Shown here: in pieces, positions 19,604 to 31,942 of the stretch
Position numbering within the stretch: position 1 is the first letter of the stretch
Layout: each line of letters starts with the position of its first letter
Assembly (NCBI GenBank): GCA_020543525.1
Contig: JAHYIO010000023.1
Span: forward strand, 1,922,001 to 1,986,000
Direction: 5' to 3'
Source of the DNA: Coriolopsis trogii
Lineage: Eukaryota; Basidiomycota; Agaricomycetes; Polyporales; Polyporaceae
Length of the DNA: 64,000 nt
Position numbers and translations under genes: made by a program
The notes under the pieces: model-generated
Told to the model about the DNA's origin: nothing
Database searches by the model: none
Seen by the model: the letters and a program-made list of their open reading frames with translations, nothing else

Positions 19604-22600
19604 ATGCCAGGCCCTCGTAATTACCTTCCACGGCTTTTGGCCTGTACTTGGCCTGGATGTGTCGCTCGGTTCAAGACCGCAAGCGGGCGTACACAACACA
19701 TCAACGCTGCGCATCGTGTATACCAACCTAACCGGGACGCATCGCCACCACATGTCCAACATCCCAATTCACGCTCACCGTCGCCTGATAATCCGCCTGT
19801 CCCCTCTCCTGAGCCTCAAGGTCAGCAGGAAGACCCGCGTCACGACAACGTAGAGCCCGCAAACAGTAATGTGCCCATAGTGGTGCAAGAACATCCAGTG
19901 CTCTCGGGTAAGTCTTTCATATCTCTAGCGTACAACTTATTGTGTGTGCTGACCAGGTATAGGTCGACCTTGTGATGCTCAAGGACAGCCGCTCCCGGAG
20001 GGCGCACCACCACCTCCTGAACTGATTCGTTCTCGAAGCGACTACGCCCCTTTTCTCTCACGTTCGCATTTTGGCATCGCCAACTTCCTGTACCGGAAAG
20101 AACAGATGTCAGGAGCTCATATCAACGAGCTCATGGAGCTCTGGGCCGCGTTCAGTGGCACACCGCCCTTTGCAGACACCAAAGAGCTGTATGAGACGAT
20201 TGACGAAATTCCTTTAGGAGATATCGCGTGGCAGTGCTTCATTGTGACCTACAAGGGCCCGCGTCCCGATCACGACGTCCCGACGTGGATGGAGAAGGAG
20301 TACAAAGTATGGTTCAGATGTCCGCGTAGCGTTCTTCTTATGCAGCTCGCCAACAAGACCTTCCATGGAGAGATGGATCACGCGCCCAAGAGAGTCCACC
20401 AAGGGACCGATAGAGTCCTAACTGACTTCATGACAGGCGATTGGGCTTGGGAACAGGCGGTGCGCGAACCTAGAAGTGTCCTGTGAGGTGCTGAGCTGAC
20501 ACGTGAAGGCTTTCTCAGGATATTCTTGCGCAAAACGAGACGAACGAGGATGCCACCTTTTGTCCAGTCATACTTGGAAGCGACAAGACCACCGTGTCCG
20601 TCGCTACAGGTCAGAATGAATATTACCCTCTATACCTCTCTAATGGGCTCGTTCACAACACGGCGCGTCGAGCGCATCGCAACGCCGTCTCACTCATCGC
20701 CTTCCTGGCCATACCTAAGAGTAAGTACACACTGCTATACGATATTCAACATCGAACAGGCTTCCTTTGGCTCCTCCAGTCTCCACCCGCTCAACTTTGT
20801 GTACCCCTCGTCGTCATTGTACTAGACTTGTACTGATGAGCCTCAACGTGCAGCTGATCGTGAATTCGCCGGCGATCCGTCGTTCCGCAAGTTTCGACGC
20901 GAACTCTTCCACACGTCGCTTGCTACGATTCTCGAGTCTCTTCGTCCCGGTATGGAAACTCCAGAGATCGTGAAGTACGCCGATGGCCACTACCGACGCA
21001 CGATATATGGCCTGGGACCATATATTGCAGACTACCCGGAGCAAGTACTGCTTGGATGCGTTGTTCAAGGGTGGTGCCCGAAGTATGAGGACTTGTGACT
21101 TACTCTGCAAATGATGTTAACGTATTCATATTTGTAGATGTGACGCTCCTCGTGACGATCTGGATAGCGATGCAGATCGACGCTCGCATGCCATCACTGA
21201 AGAGCTCGTCGCGATCATGGACGCGAAGGCACTCTGGGACGACTACGGAATTGTCGCAGACCTTATGGTATGTCACAGTGCACACTATAACTAACTTTCC
21301 ACCGTATATTGACTGGATCATTCTTACTCTAGCCGTTCACGGTATCTTTCCCTCGTGCCGACATACACGAGATGCTCTCCCCGGACCTCCTCCATCAAGT
21401 AATCAAGGGCACATTCAAGGATCACCTGGTGTCTTGGGTCGAGGAGTATCTTGAGATCACACACGGGAAGACTCAAGCGGCCGTCATTCTGGCAGATATT
21501 GATCGCCGGTACGTACTTCAACTATTATTCTAGGACATTGTCTGATATTAGCTCCCTCATAGCATTGCTGCTGTCCCACATTTTCCTGGACTACGTCGTT
21601 TTCCGGAGGGCCGCGGTTTCAAGCAGTGGACCGGCGATGACTCAAAGGCTTTGATGAAGGTTTGTCTGAGAATCTCGTACCCACTTGACGTGCACTCATC
21701 ACACCTTTAGGTATATATTCCCGCCATCGTGGGCTATGTACCGTCGCAGATGGTCCAGTGCCTCAGCGCGTTCTTGGAATTCTGTTATCTAGTGCGCCGT
21801 GATGTGATTACGACACACACATTGCTCCGAATCGAAGACGCTCTTGCATGTTTTCACCGCGACCGGGTTGTGTTCGAGGACGCTGGTGTCCGACTCGATG
21901 GGTTCTCTCTTCCTCGTCAGCACTCGCTCAAGCACTACCCGCGACTTATACAACAATTCGGCGCACCGAATGGTCTGTGCTCCTCCATTACAGAGTCGAA
22001 GCACATCAAAGCCGTGAAAGAGCCGTATCGCCGCTCGAACCGCTACGAGGCCTTGGGACAGATGCTACTCACAAACCAGCGTCTTGACAAACTATCCGCC
22101 GCCGAAGCTGACTTCACGGCATGCGGGATGCTTGCCGGCCCTCTTCTCCCCACTATTGAAGAAGAGCAGGACATCCCGAACCTCTGGGAAGAGCTCGACG
22201 TCGCAGAACCTATAGAGGACCCAGTGGAGCGTGCCGAAAGGCATGCAGCTCTTGACGAGGACGAAGATGGCGGACCGGCAGCTGATGACGATGCTCTGGG
22301 CAAAGTGACCCTTGCCAAACGTGCAGGTACGCAGCGTCCGCTTTCATTAACAAATCCTGCTTTAGCTGATTGGTTCTTGCCAGTCCGAGGATACCCTCGT
22401 GATCTTGCAAGTCTTGCGCATGCACTACAACTCCCGCATCTGCCAGCATTGATCCGGCGCTTCCTCTATGTCCAACTCCATCCCGACTCCATTGAACCCG
22501 GAGAGGCTGTAGACCTAGCTCTCTGCCCGCCTCCGCCACTACGCATATCTGTCTTCCCCTCGGCAGTCGCGGTTTTCAAAGCTCCAAGCGATGTCTGTAA

Positions 22601-23048
22601 TGCAAAAGGTGCCCGTAAGGAGCGCATTCGAGCAGTACGAGCCTGGCGCGGCGGTCCGCCTCGCTATGATTGTGCCTTTGTTGTTCATGACGACGCCCTC
22701 CCCGGCTTCCGTGGTCTTACAGTTGTCCGTGTCCATCTCTTCTTTTCGTTCAAAGGTCCCGATGGTGTCCTCTTTCCCTGTGCTCTGGTGTCCTGGTTTG
22801 TTCCCGTCAGCGACACCCCCTGCGAGGAGACAGGCATGTGGATTGTTGAGCCTCAAGTTGATACCTTTGGACAGCATGTTGTATCCGTCATACATCTTGA
22901 CTGTATGCTCCGAGCCGCTCACCTCATTGGGGTCCCAGGTAGCTCGCCTATCCCGAAACAACTCAAGCATACAGACTCTCTAGATGCATTCCAGGCTTTC
23001 TATGTTAACAGATATGCAGATCATCACGCACACGAACTTCTATCTTGA
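19604..23048 (+). CDS. Plavaka transposase
   Basis: Intact 971-residue transposase. Exons: 19604-19907, 19963-20459, 20519-20720, 20854-21082, 21138-21267, 21333-21508, 21563-21659, 21711-22326, 22384-23048 (2916 nt, no stop or frameshift). Residues 14-37 form a C2H2-type finger (CTWPGC...QHINAAH). Family blocks follow in order: GRPCDAQG, LGDIAWQCF, MTGDWAWEQA, ILGSDKTTVSVATGQ, the highly conserved GLGPYIADYPEQVLL, FPRADIHEM, GFKQWTGDDSKALMK, FCYLVRR, SLPRQHSLKHY, APNGLCSSITESKHIKAVKEP and a C-terminal domain ending NRYADHHAHELLS. The catalytic core is presumed RNase H-like. The eighth intron (57 nt, length divisible by three) could be retained without breaking the frame, giving two isoforms. 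The protein would bind the element ends and mobilise it. Confidence 0.95.
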
Positions 23049-23394
23049 TTTATCCGTACCCTCTTCTTCTCCCTTCTCCTGTCCGCTCCAATTCTCTTTG
23101 TACTACAGTCTATTGTTCTCTCAAAGTTCAATACTCACTCACACTCACTCCTTTGTCGCCTGCCACTGTCAGTCACTGGCACTTGATTACCGCCTATGTG
23201 CAGGTCATCACCTCACGCACGCTCGGTTAGTACCGCAGTGCACGTCAACGTGTCACTCGATTGCCGCCAAGTAACGTCCCCTGCCCTCTCAGCACTCAGT
23301 TACATTCCATAAACTCACTCGATTACCGCCGTCTTTGGCGGTCCTCTCTACATGTATTGAGCCCACCAACAGCAGAGCACAAGTTATATCTATC
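23049..23394. other. element interior, right spacer
   Basis: Noncoding sequence after the transposase stop, with a repeated CACTCGATTGCCGCC / CACTCGATTACCGCC pair at about 23251 and 23316. Confidence 0.5.
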
Positions 23395-23498
23395 CCGCAC
23401 CTATCCTAATAGGCGAGCACAAGTGCTTACCGGATAGCACGAGTACTTACCCGTTAGCACTAGTGCTGAGGTCATAGCACCTTGTGAAGCACTGCGCG
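23395..23498. repeat. Right subterminal AGCAC/GTGCT repeat cluster
   Basis: At least six copies of AGCAC or GTGCT within 100 bp, including the 12-bp palindrome AGCACTAGTGCT at about 23456-23467. It mirrors the cluster at the left end. Confidence 0.7.
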
Positions 23499-23509
23499 GA
23501 ATGCTGATG
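23499..23509 (-). repeat. Right terminal inverted repeat of the Plavaka element
   Basis: GAATGCTGATG, the exact reverse complement of 14284-14294. Lactonase similarity resumes immediately after it (HRPSGAHLLFDLG). Confidence 0.7.
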
Positions 23510-23511
23510 CA

Positions 23512-24340
23512 CAGGCCGTCGGGCGCGCATTTGTTGTTCGACTTGGGCTTGAGGCGCGACACGAGTACGTATGCGCCTGCTGCACAGGCGCTGATCACGA
23601 AGTGGATGCCGTGCGGGGTGCCCCAGAGCGTGGAGGAGTCGCTGAGGAGTGGCGGGATCGAGCCGGCGGAGGTGGAGACGGTCGTGTTGAGCCATCTGCA
23701 CTATGACCAGTGAGTGTTTCCGGATGATTTACAATTCCGTCTGTGATCAATGTGCGAGGATGTACCATACTGACCTGGGCTTGTGCGTAGTGTCGGAGAC
23801 CCCAGCTCCTTTAGTAAGGCTACGTTTATTCTTGGCGAGGGTAGCCGGGAGGTGCTGGATGGCGGATTCCCCGCCAACCCGACCTCAGACATTCACCAGA
23901 ACACCATGCCGCTTGACCGGACGCGCTTTCTCACCGCGACGGACTTCGGCGTGTCCATTGGGCCTTTCCCGCGCGCGCACGACTACTTCGGGGATGGAAG
24001 TCTGTACATCGTCGATGCCATTGGGCACCTCACAGGACACGTGAATGTGCTTGCGCGCACGTCCTCGGACGGCGCGTGGATCTACCTAGGCGGGGACAGC
24101 GCACACGACATCAGGCTCATCATTGGGGAGAGGGAGATCGCGACCTTGGTGGATCCCGCGAGTGGCCATGTCCGTTGCGCCCATGCGAAAAAGGAGGACG
24201 CGGAGGAGAACTTGCGGCGGATCCATGATGTTATGAAGCTCCCGCGGGTTCAGGTATTGATCGCGCACGACAGGGAGTGGTATGAGAAGAATAGGGGTGG
24301 GAGCGCGTTTCCCCCCTGCAGCAGAGTAATTATTTCTTAG
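23512..24340 (+). pseudogene. Metallo-beta-lactamase-fold (lactonase-like) gene, 3' fragment
   Basis: Continuation of the gene begun at 14109. Exons 23512-23709 and 23791-24340 are joined by an 81-nt intron that splits the last His of the zinc motif, giving SHLHYDHVGDP (HxHxDH). Downstream are FILGEGSREVL, RTRFLTATDF, YFGDGSLYIVDAIGHLTGHVNV, the Asp-containing GGDSAHD and a final VQVLIAHDREWYE with the distal His. All metal ligands of the fold are present. Without the 5' part the fragment has no native start, though GTG/ATG codons near 23500 could in principle initiate. The family hydrolyses lactones or related esters. No inactivating change is seen apart from the insertion, consistent with a recent event. 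Confidence 0.92.
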
Positions 24341-25847
24341 TTCTATGCGGGCGAAGGTTGGGAATAGTGTAAGACAGGTGTAAGAATATCGCAAGCATTG
24401 ATAGTGTAGCATTTTTCCACAACTTGGCAGAATTACTGACTATTGGGGGCGATGAGGTAGTGAGTATGGGTGAACAGGGAGAAAAGGAGAAGCTCGTCAG
24501 TTCTGAGCCCTTCCTAGTCATCGGCGGTCCTGCGAGTTGGCATCATGTTGGCCCGAGCCAGCCCATGTGATAAGTAACGACAAACAGTCATCCAGAGTTT
24601 CTTCATCGCAACGTGACGTTGATGCCCTAGACTACACACCACGTTTCTCGAGGCGTGGCGGGACAGCGTGCTTCAGTGGAGCGTGCATCGAGTTCCGTTG
24701 CCTCCCCGCCCTAGCCGAAACCGTGATGTTCGACAGTGGTATATCTAATGGGGCAGATCTGCCCCAAGCTGTGTCACTTCGCAGATTCTAGCAGGCGACA
24801 GAATCATGCACCACACGCGGCGCATTGCATGCTATGTGCAGTTTGTTCATGAGGTATTTGGTAGAACTTACCTGGTTGCCAGGGATGCTAGAGCCGGCAG
24901 GAAGGCACCGCGTCTCACGCGAAGCGGAACGTACCACGCAGTTTCGTCACAAGAGCTTGCAATTTGGGTATCTTGCTCGAGGCCTGCCTGCTTCCTTCCC
25001 TCTTGCAACATTCCTGAGGATGTTTTATATGTCATGGAGAGAACGTGAATCGCTTGTGACGTGAAGGAATATGTGAACAAATTTACCAACAGCCCAGATA
25101 ATATCCGCTGCATAGACTAAAGGGGTCGCCTAGGGAGAGCAGACAGTCTACAAGAAGGAAAGCAATCATAGCAAATCTTATCTTTACGCGCGTAGTGTAA
25201 CGCGGGCTGTGCGGAGTTAGTCTGTATCGATAGTGAGTTGACTTTGCATTGTGTAGCCCCAATTCATCATTGGAGCCATCCTAGATTGCAGCTACGCTGT
25301 TGTCCAAGAGTCGAATATCACTCTGATCAGCACCGTGTCCAAATTCGACGCCTGTGTCGCACTGACCTTTACACATCCGTATGAGCGATCGATCGTATCT
25401 CATGCCAGGTAAGCGAGCTTATATGTACTCAGTTGAGGTGCTGTGCGCATTCTTGCATGGGAAACGCCCCCTACTAGTAACTCTTAAGCTTGGAAACAAC
25501 CAGAAGACTGTTTATAATACACATCTTGAACCAAACTCACAATTTCCAAGCAATGGGAAACGGGCGTAAGGAGCAACAATACGCACGAGTTGCAACGAGT
25601 GACAGCACATATGTATGTATTAGAAGCGCGCGTGGAAGCGATGGGCGGCTTTATTTGCTGGGACCAAATAAGGCCCAAACAAGGACCCACAGTTGGGATG
25701 GACTCCCCGCGGTCACGTGCGCCGACGCGACTTGTTTCGTCGCACTCGGGTCTCTGTGGTGGCTGCCACTGAGTTCTCTCTCGCTCGTCGTGTGTGTTTC
25801 TTCGTCTGTGCTTGTCATCCTTCTAGCTGGTCCTCTGGCATCCACAT
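24341..25847. other. intergenic, no gene seen
   Basis: No family resemblance in any frame. The last few hundred bases carry the promoter of the Nud1-like gene. Confidence 0.5.
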
Positions 25848-28800
25848 ATGACCTCCGCACAGCCTAAACCTGCCTGGTTGACTGATGAGCTCGCAGACGT
25901 CGACGAGTGGATCGATTGGGACCAATCCGCCGACGACCCTGACCAGTCCGGGTCCGAACTTTCCTTCACTGAGCCATTGGGATCTGTGCTCGTCCGCAAC
26001 GGCGAAGCTGTGTCCTACAATGGCTCTTCAGACTCGGATCGCTCCGGTGGTACGTTCATCGTCCGTGAGGAGATGCCTGCCGTCCCACTCTTGCCCAAAA
26101 CGCCCGGAAAGAACAAGAAGTCCATGGTCAAGGACTTCTTCAGTCCGCTTGCTCTTGAGAAGATGTTTGAGCCTCCATCTCCGCCATCGTCATCCATCCC
26201 ACTACCTCCACCGACTCTGCGCACCACTGCTGCTCCTGCTGTTCCTTCGCGACTCTCCCAAGTTTATGTCCCTCCATCCGAGCCTTCGGTCGTAGATGAG
26301 GAACGCACTACACACACTCTTTCAGATGCCCTTGCCTTGGAAGACCCAGATCATAGCCCGAGTGGACTCCAATGCCAGTTCACCTTCGTTGCGCCTCGTC
26401 CGAGTCCGTTTGATCCAGCGGGACCAGTCCCGGATGCACAGAGTACCCCAGGCCCGAACCCCGCTACCCGCCACCTACACGCCCCTGCTACAGATCCTCG
26501 TCTTCGTCTTTTCCAATTCCAATACGACACCTTCACCCGCGACCACCTATCCGCCATGGTCGACTCCATTGCCGTCAACACACCATCTGGCGAGGGCGGT
26601 CCCAACAACCGTGGTAGTAATCGCACCACGCCTTCCGTTCTCTCACCCGTTGACGAGCGTGACGGGACTTTCTCGCGCCTCCGTAGCTCTAAACGCCTGA
26701 AGCTCAGCCCCACGAGCGACTTCAGTGCTGGAAGTGGCGATGGAGCTGCCATCATCATGCGTCCTCAGTCCCGCCGAGATTATGTGGGAGAGTCCAAGAA
26801 TCTCATGGAGCAGATTCGCAATGCTCGAGATTTCTCCACCGTGTCAACAGTTGCCACAGCACGTTCGCCCGCAGCGGAGCACCGTTCTGCTGATGTTGAC
26901 GCGAAGACGAAAGATCCGCCCTTGGGTAAGTCGACGCCTTCTCCTCACAATTTCCAAGTCGTGATGTGTCATATGTCACCCAATTCACAGAACGCCCGCC
27001 TTTCTTAGCGGTTCCAGCGGATACCTTGAAGCAAGACCCTTCACCTAATGGTACCGTCAGCTCCAAACACTCTGGATACTCGTCACTGGCTATCAGGCAG
27101 CAGGCCGCCAATTTGATGGCTCAGATCCGCAGCGATATGAAGGGCCAAAAACGCTTGTTCTCTGGGGACACAGAGGCATCCCACTTCCATAACGACGATG
27201 CGACCGAGGCATCTATACTCTCTGCTGACAACACCGTACCTTCCCTGCGCTCCCGCAATGAAATTGCAAATATACTGGGGCAATCACGACGGACCAGCAA
27301 CGGCTCTCAAGCCTTTCGGCAGTCGTCAGTCGCGGTGAGCAGTCGAGTGACGAGTGTATCTAGGGGTAAAGTACGTGCGACTGCTAATAGTCCGCGTAAG
27401 GCTTCCGTCGCGCGCCCGACGCATGCCTCCCGACCGTCTGGGAGCAGCACGGCCGAACTCACAGGAGACTTTACGCGCATGTCGCTGGCTGAAAGGTCCA
27501 ATATGCTTGCTCAGTTCCCTTCCCCACCCACCAGTTCAGCCCCGCCAGTCCGACTCGTAACAGCGTCTACGTCTACTGCTCCGGCGTCTCCGGTCAAGCC
27601 GACACCGGGTCTGCTTGCGCCGCCTACCGCGTCGGGTGCGGGTCCCTCATACCCTTCTTCGTCGCTACGCACAGGGCGCAACGAAGATCTCACGCGCTTT
27701 GTGTCTTCAAGCACCGCCTCAGGAACAACCCTGACGGCAGGAAGCGCAGATTCGTTCGTCAAGCACGCTGGGCCAAGGCAAAGCACGCAAATGAACATTA
27801 TGCAGATAAAACCAAGTGACCTTGGCAACCTCCCGGACCGCGTTGGGAAGATGGTATTCGACCGCGTGATGATGCGTTGGGTCAAGGCCACAGCGTTGGC
27901 TACTGCCGGGTTTAATGAAGCCGATGCGCCCGCGAGCGTTGCACCGAGTGCTGCGACTGTACGTGGCACCGTCGATGGAGATGGGGACGAGGATGAGCAA
28001 GATCAGGACAACGAAAGCGAAGACCCGTTCCGCGATATTGAGAGCCTTCGAGAGGACGACGGCTCCGACGAGCGGACAGAGGACGGGCGAGCCTTCCAAG
28101 GGAATGGTGACGAGGACACCTCTCTCGAACAGAGTCGAATCGAGGAAGTCCTTGCAGAGTCAGAAGTAGAGGACGCGGAGGAGGCCGAGTTGACATCCTT
28201 CTCGACGGACGGTCCCTCTCAAGATTTCACTCAAGACATGCCCGCAGACGATGAACATCATGACGATGTGTCTTATACGGAGACCGACACTTCTCGTGCT
28301 ACAGAGGACGACACCGGTAACACCATGCCTACAGCAACGCTGGATCTGCAACTAGATCAACAGCCCATGATGGGCGCCATTCAGGACGGTGTTTCTGCCG
28401 AGCCTGCCTTTGCGGACACTCCTCCCAGGTACCTTGTCTCATCGTCTCGGCCAACGCCTGCCTCCGCGGCGACTCCTCGACCCACTCAACTATCCGCAGC
28501 CGGTAGCACCCCTATTCCCAGGTCTGCCCTCAAGAGTGCAAGCATCACGCCTGTGTCTGCTCTGAAAGATCCCAGTCGTAGCAAGATGCATACCCCTGCG
28601 AATAGGATCGGACACCGCCGTTCCGTCAGTTTCTCGGACGGCAAGCGCGACGGTCCCATCCTCGGGATCGGCAGAAACATACCGACGCCTGACGGGTCCG
28701 CACTCAGCGACGATGACAGTCCCCTTGCATCGAATTCGAGGATAAGCGACAGAAGCACTACGGGCCCTGTGCTTTCTGCGAGGTCGAAGAGGATAGCAGA

Positions 28801-31800
28801 CATGTTGAATGGCCTGGAGCAGACAGGTATGTTCTTTGTGTCGAGAATGTGGTTTCGGCCCACTAACTGTAACTCGTCATTGCAGACTCGGAGCCAGACT
28901 CGCCGTCAAAGGCTAGTACCAGTTCGCGTCCTTTGTCGAATGAGCTGCAAACGCGGCGGCCAACGACGGGACCTGCCTCTGCAAGCGGGTCAAATCGACA
29001 GGCATCTCGGCGGGTGTCCTCCATACCTGGCCAGCCTTCGATCACTAACAGGTCCACCGCCAATGCGACTTTCCTGACCGAGTGTAGCTTTGGCGTGGCT
29101 CACGATCGCCTTGTGGAGGTCATCACCGACGTACAACCGTTTGAACCATATTGGGAGGAGCTAACCTCGATTGATCTCTCGGGCCGCAATATTGACAGCG
29201 TTGCGCGGCTTAAGGAGTTCCTTCCTCGACTGGATTCATTGGCTTTGTGAGTTTCATCTACCCGAGATGTGCCTCCCAACCCACTTCTCTCGTCGTCATT
29301 CTTCTACGATCGCGGGAGGTACTGGGTATCGGAGGAATCCACGGTCATTGGTAGGGGCTCATTGCGCCATGCCCACAGGAACTCAAACAAACTGTCATGG
29401 TTGAGTGGAATTCCGAATTCAGTGCGCACACTTTCCGTCGCGTCCAATCTGTGAGTCTATCCTCTACACGAATGCATACGCATCTAGTGGGATTCTGATG
29501 CGAGAGGCGTAGTTTGACAGGCGTGACCTCCTTCAACCACCTGCTGAACTTGGAGAACTTGGACATTAGTCGTAATGACGTTGATTCCCTCCGTCGTGAG
29601 TTTCCGAAGTCAATCAACGGAGTATTGGGGTACTGATAATACAGCAATTTGTAGAACTGGACTGCCTGAGACATTTGCGAGAGCTGCGGGCTGATGGAAA
29701 CCGGATTGAGAGCGTGGAAGGCCTGCAGAAAATGGACGGACTCATCAAGCTAAGTTTGCAGGGGAATAACATCCGTGAGCTGGACTTGCACGAGTACAAG
29801 TGGTGAGTTGGTAATATTGTTCTCATGCATCCGCTCGCGCCATCGGGGAGCGTCATTTATCACGTCCACTTACGACAGGCTCACCATGACAGGACTCGAT
29901 TAGAGATGTTGAACCTGAGCCAAAATAGGATAAACCTGGTTGGCGGACTGGCATCGGCCCCATCACTGGTGGTACTGAACCTCGGTGAGTCTATTCACAT
30001 AGCTGTCAACGGTGTATTGATCATCCCGCGGCCCGCCTTGTATGGTGCTTGCCTTGATCCATCACAGATAACAACCTGTTGTGCGAATTTGAGCCCGAAG
30101 TCACTATGTCGCGGTTGCGGATCCTTCGTTTAAGCGGTAACCGACTTCAAACTCTCAATGCCGTACCGTACCCCAATTTGCGGACGCTCTATGCCGACAA
30201 CAACTCCCTCGGTACCATCACAAAGGCGTATCGCCTGGCCAAGCTTGAGAACCTCAGCGTCCGGAATCAGAACGGTCGGAGTGGCCTGTAAGTCCACCGA
30301 TACACCCTCGTGCATCAGGCCGTCCATCCGGCCTGTTTGAGGTTGGAGAGGAATGGCACTGATAGACCTTCATCAGCTCATTACAGATCCGCGACATGCG
30401 TGATGTCAAACGCCTCTATCTCTCCGGTACGTCTGTCCTCTGCCTTTGCGCCCAACTCGCCGCACCCACGCACTGCTCGGTTGCTGACAAAGCATGGCTA
30501 ACGTTGCGATATACCCTTTCCTGGCCGCCCATCACTTTGCAGGGAACCCCCTCAAGCCTGGGTTCTTCTCGGAGGCATGTTACAACCTCGTATACCTGGA
30601 GCTTGCAGCATGTCGCTTGATCACTCTTCCGCCCGATTTCTCGCGCGTGGTCCCGAATGTGCGCGTGCTCAACCTGAACTACAACTTTCTTGAGGACCCT
30701 AGGCCACTCGAAGGCCTCACTCGCCTTCGGAAGCTCACCATCATCGGGTCGCGGATCAAAGGGGCGAAGCAGCTCATCCGGATGCTCCGAGGTATGAAGG
30801 ACATTGAAATGATTGATTTCAGGTGCGTCGCAGCCGCGTTGCGTGTTTCCCGCTTCTTTGTCGCTGCAAGAGCCAGCATTCCCTGCATGCGTTGCATGAC
30901 CCTCTCGTGGGAGAGAATGGGAGGCTGGACCTGCATGAACACCGAATGGGTGCAGGCTTCTGGGGAACAATGTCGGCATTGTGCACGTGAATGCCGTATC
31001 ATGTGCTGCGTTGCGGCTGCGAGCGCCCCAGAGCCGGTGCTTCCCTGCATCGTTTCTGGTTCTTCTCCTCTGCATGCCGTATCTGCAGCATCCCTCGCCC
31101 TTGGTGGCTTTGCGAGAGCACTAGCCACCTTGTAGCCGCGCGGACTCTTCCAATGCTGCGTTCACGACTCGTCTACCCTTGTTTTCCGTTTCGTCTTGTA
31201 TTCTGTTACATCCAGCGGTCGCTAACCATGATTCTTTTCGGTACACCTCCTCTCCTACCGAATCTCCCGGTGTTCATGACCACTCGCCATCCGTATCACG
31301 TAAACGGTACGAACTCGTGAAACCCAAACGCGTAGGATGAATCCCTGCACACTCGGCTGGTATCTTCCCCTTCTCGTCAAGGACCTCCCAGGGGCACTGC
31401 AGCCGTCGGACGGCGATCGTGCCGGAGACTTTCCCGCTCTAGAGCCTGGGCCTAGGAGCGGCGCACGCCCGGTGGAATCCAACACACAAGGTTCGTCGCA
31501 GGAGCCAGATCGTCCGCATTGGGCAAGCTCAGGCTCCAACTCTCGCGAAGACTACAGGCAGGACACATTCGCCGATGCTCCTATAAGCACCGTAGCCAGC
31601 GGATCCACCTCCTCCGAACCGGGCCCTTTAGCCGTCGATTCCTCCAGCGGCGCTGTCGAGGGACAGCAGCGGCCGCGGCGGGAGCGCGGACAGAACGAGC
31701 TCGTCTGGCGTGAACTGGATGCCAAGTTTCGACGGGATCTGCCCGACGAGGCCTACGTCGGGCGGCTCGCGTACCGCGGGCTCGTCATGCGGTCCTGTCC

Positions 31801-31942
31801 CCGCATCCTCATGCTCGACGGCATCGAGGTCGAACGGAAGGAACGTGACAAGGCAGAGCGTCTCCTGCGGAGTATCTTTGGCGCCGGCAAGGCAAAGGAC
31901 GCGGGCCTGTCGGGAATGACGATGGAGGTGGAGGGGAGTTAA
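25848..31942 (+). CDS. Nud1/Cdc11-like leucine-rich-repeat scaffold (mitotic exit/septation network)
   Basis: 1608-residue scaffold expected at the spindle pole body, where Nud1/Cdc11 proteins anchor the kinase cascade that triggers mitotic exit and septation. Exons: 25848-26925, 26991-28826, 28886-29246, 29379-29450, 29513-29595, 29655-29802, 29893-29984, 30068-30287, 30377-30426, 30543-30822, 31336-31942 (4827 nt, open). Residues 1-1050 are disordered, rich in Ser/Pro and acidic blocks. An N-terminal WLTDELADVDEWIDWD and conserved KDFFSPLALEKMF precede them. From about 1063 to 1400 a leucine-rich-repeat array runs from LTSIDLSGRNI to DIEMIDFR. The C-terminal exon carries the family end LGWYLPLLVKDLPGAL and a helical cap around ILMLDGIEVERKERDKAE. 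The final intron (513 nt) is much longer than the others. Confidence 0.93.

Larger units (their letters stand above)
14282..23509 (+). mobile_element. Plavaka-type DNA transposon inserted in the lactonase-like gene
   Basis: An approximately 9.2-kb element belonging to the basidiomycete Plavaka group (related to CACTA/EnSpm-like cut-and-paste elements). An 11-bp inverted pair marks the ends: CATCAGCATTC at 14284-14294 and GAATGCTGATG at 23499-23509. The dinucleotide CA occurs on both flanks (14280-14281 and 23510-23511). Removing one copy brings the two host gene halves into the same frame, so a 2-bp target duplication is the simplest reading. A slightly different boundary cannot be excluded. 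Contents: TAGCAC-rich subterminal arrays at both ends, a minus-strand companion gene (15199-18104), a 34-bp perfect inverted repeat, a captured MCM4 fragment and other possible passenger sequence, and the transposase gene (19604-23048). The open transposase and short empty-site logic suggest recent insertion. Confidence 0.9.

Noticed and set aside
14282..23509. KDZ-type transposon
   Set aside because: The conserved blocks (GLGPYIADYPEQVLL, SSITESKHIKAVKEP and the C2H2 start) belong to the Plavaka family, not to KDZ proteins.
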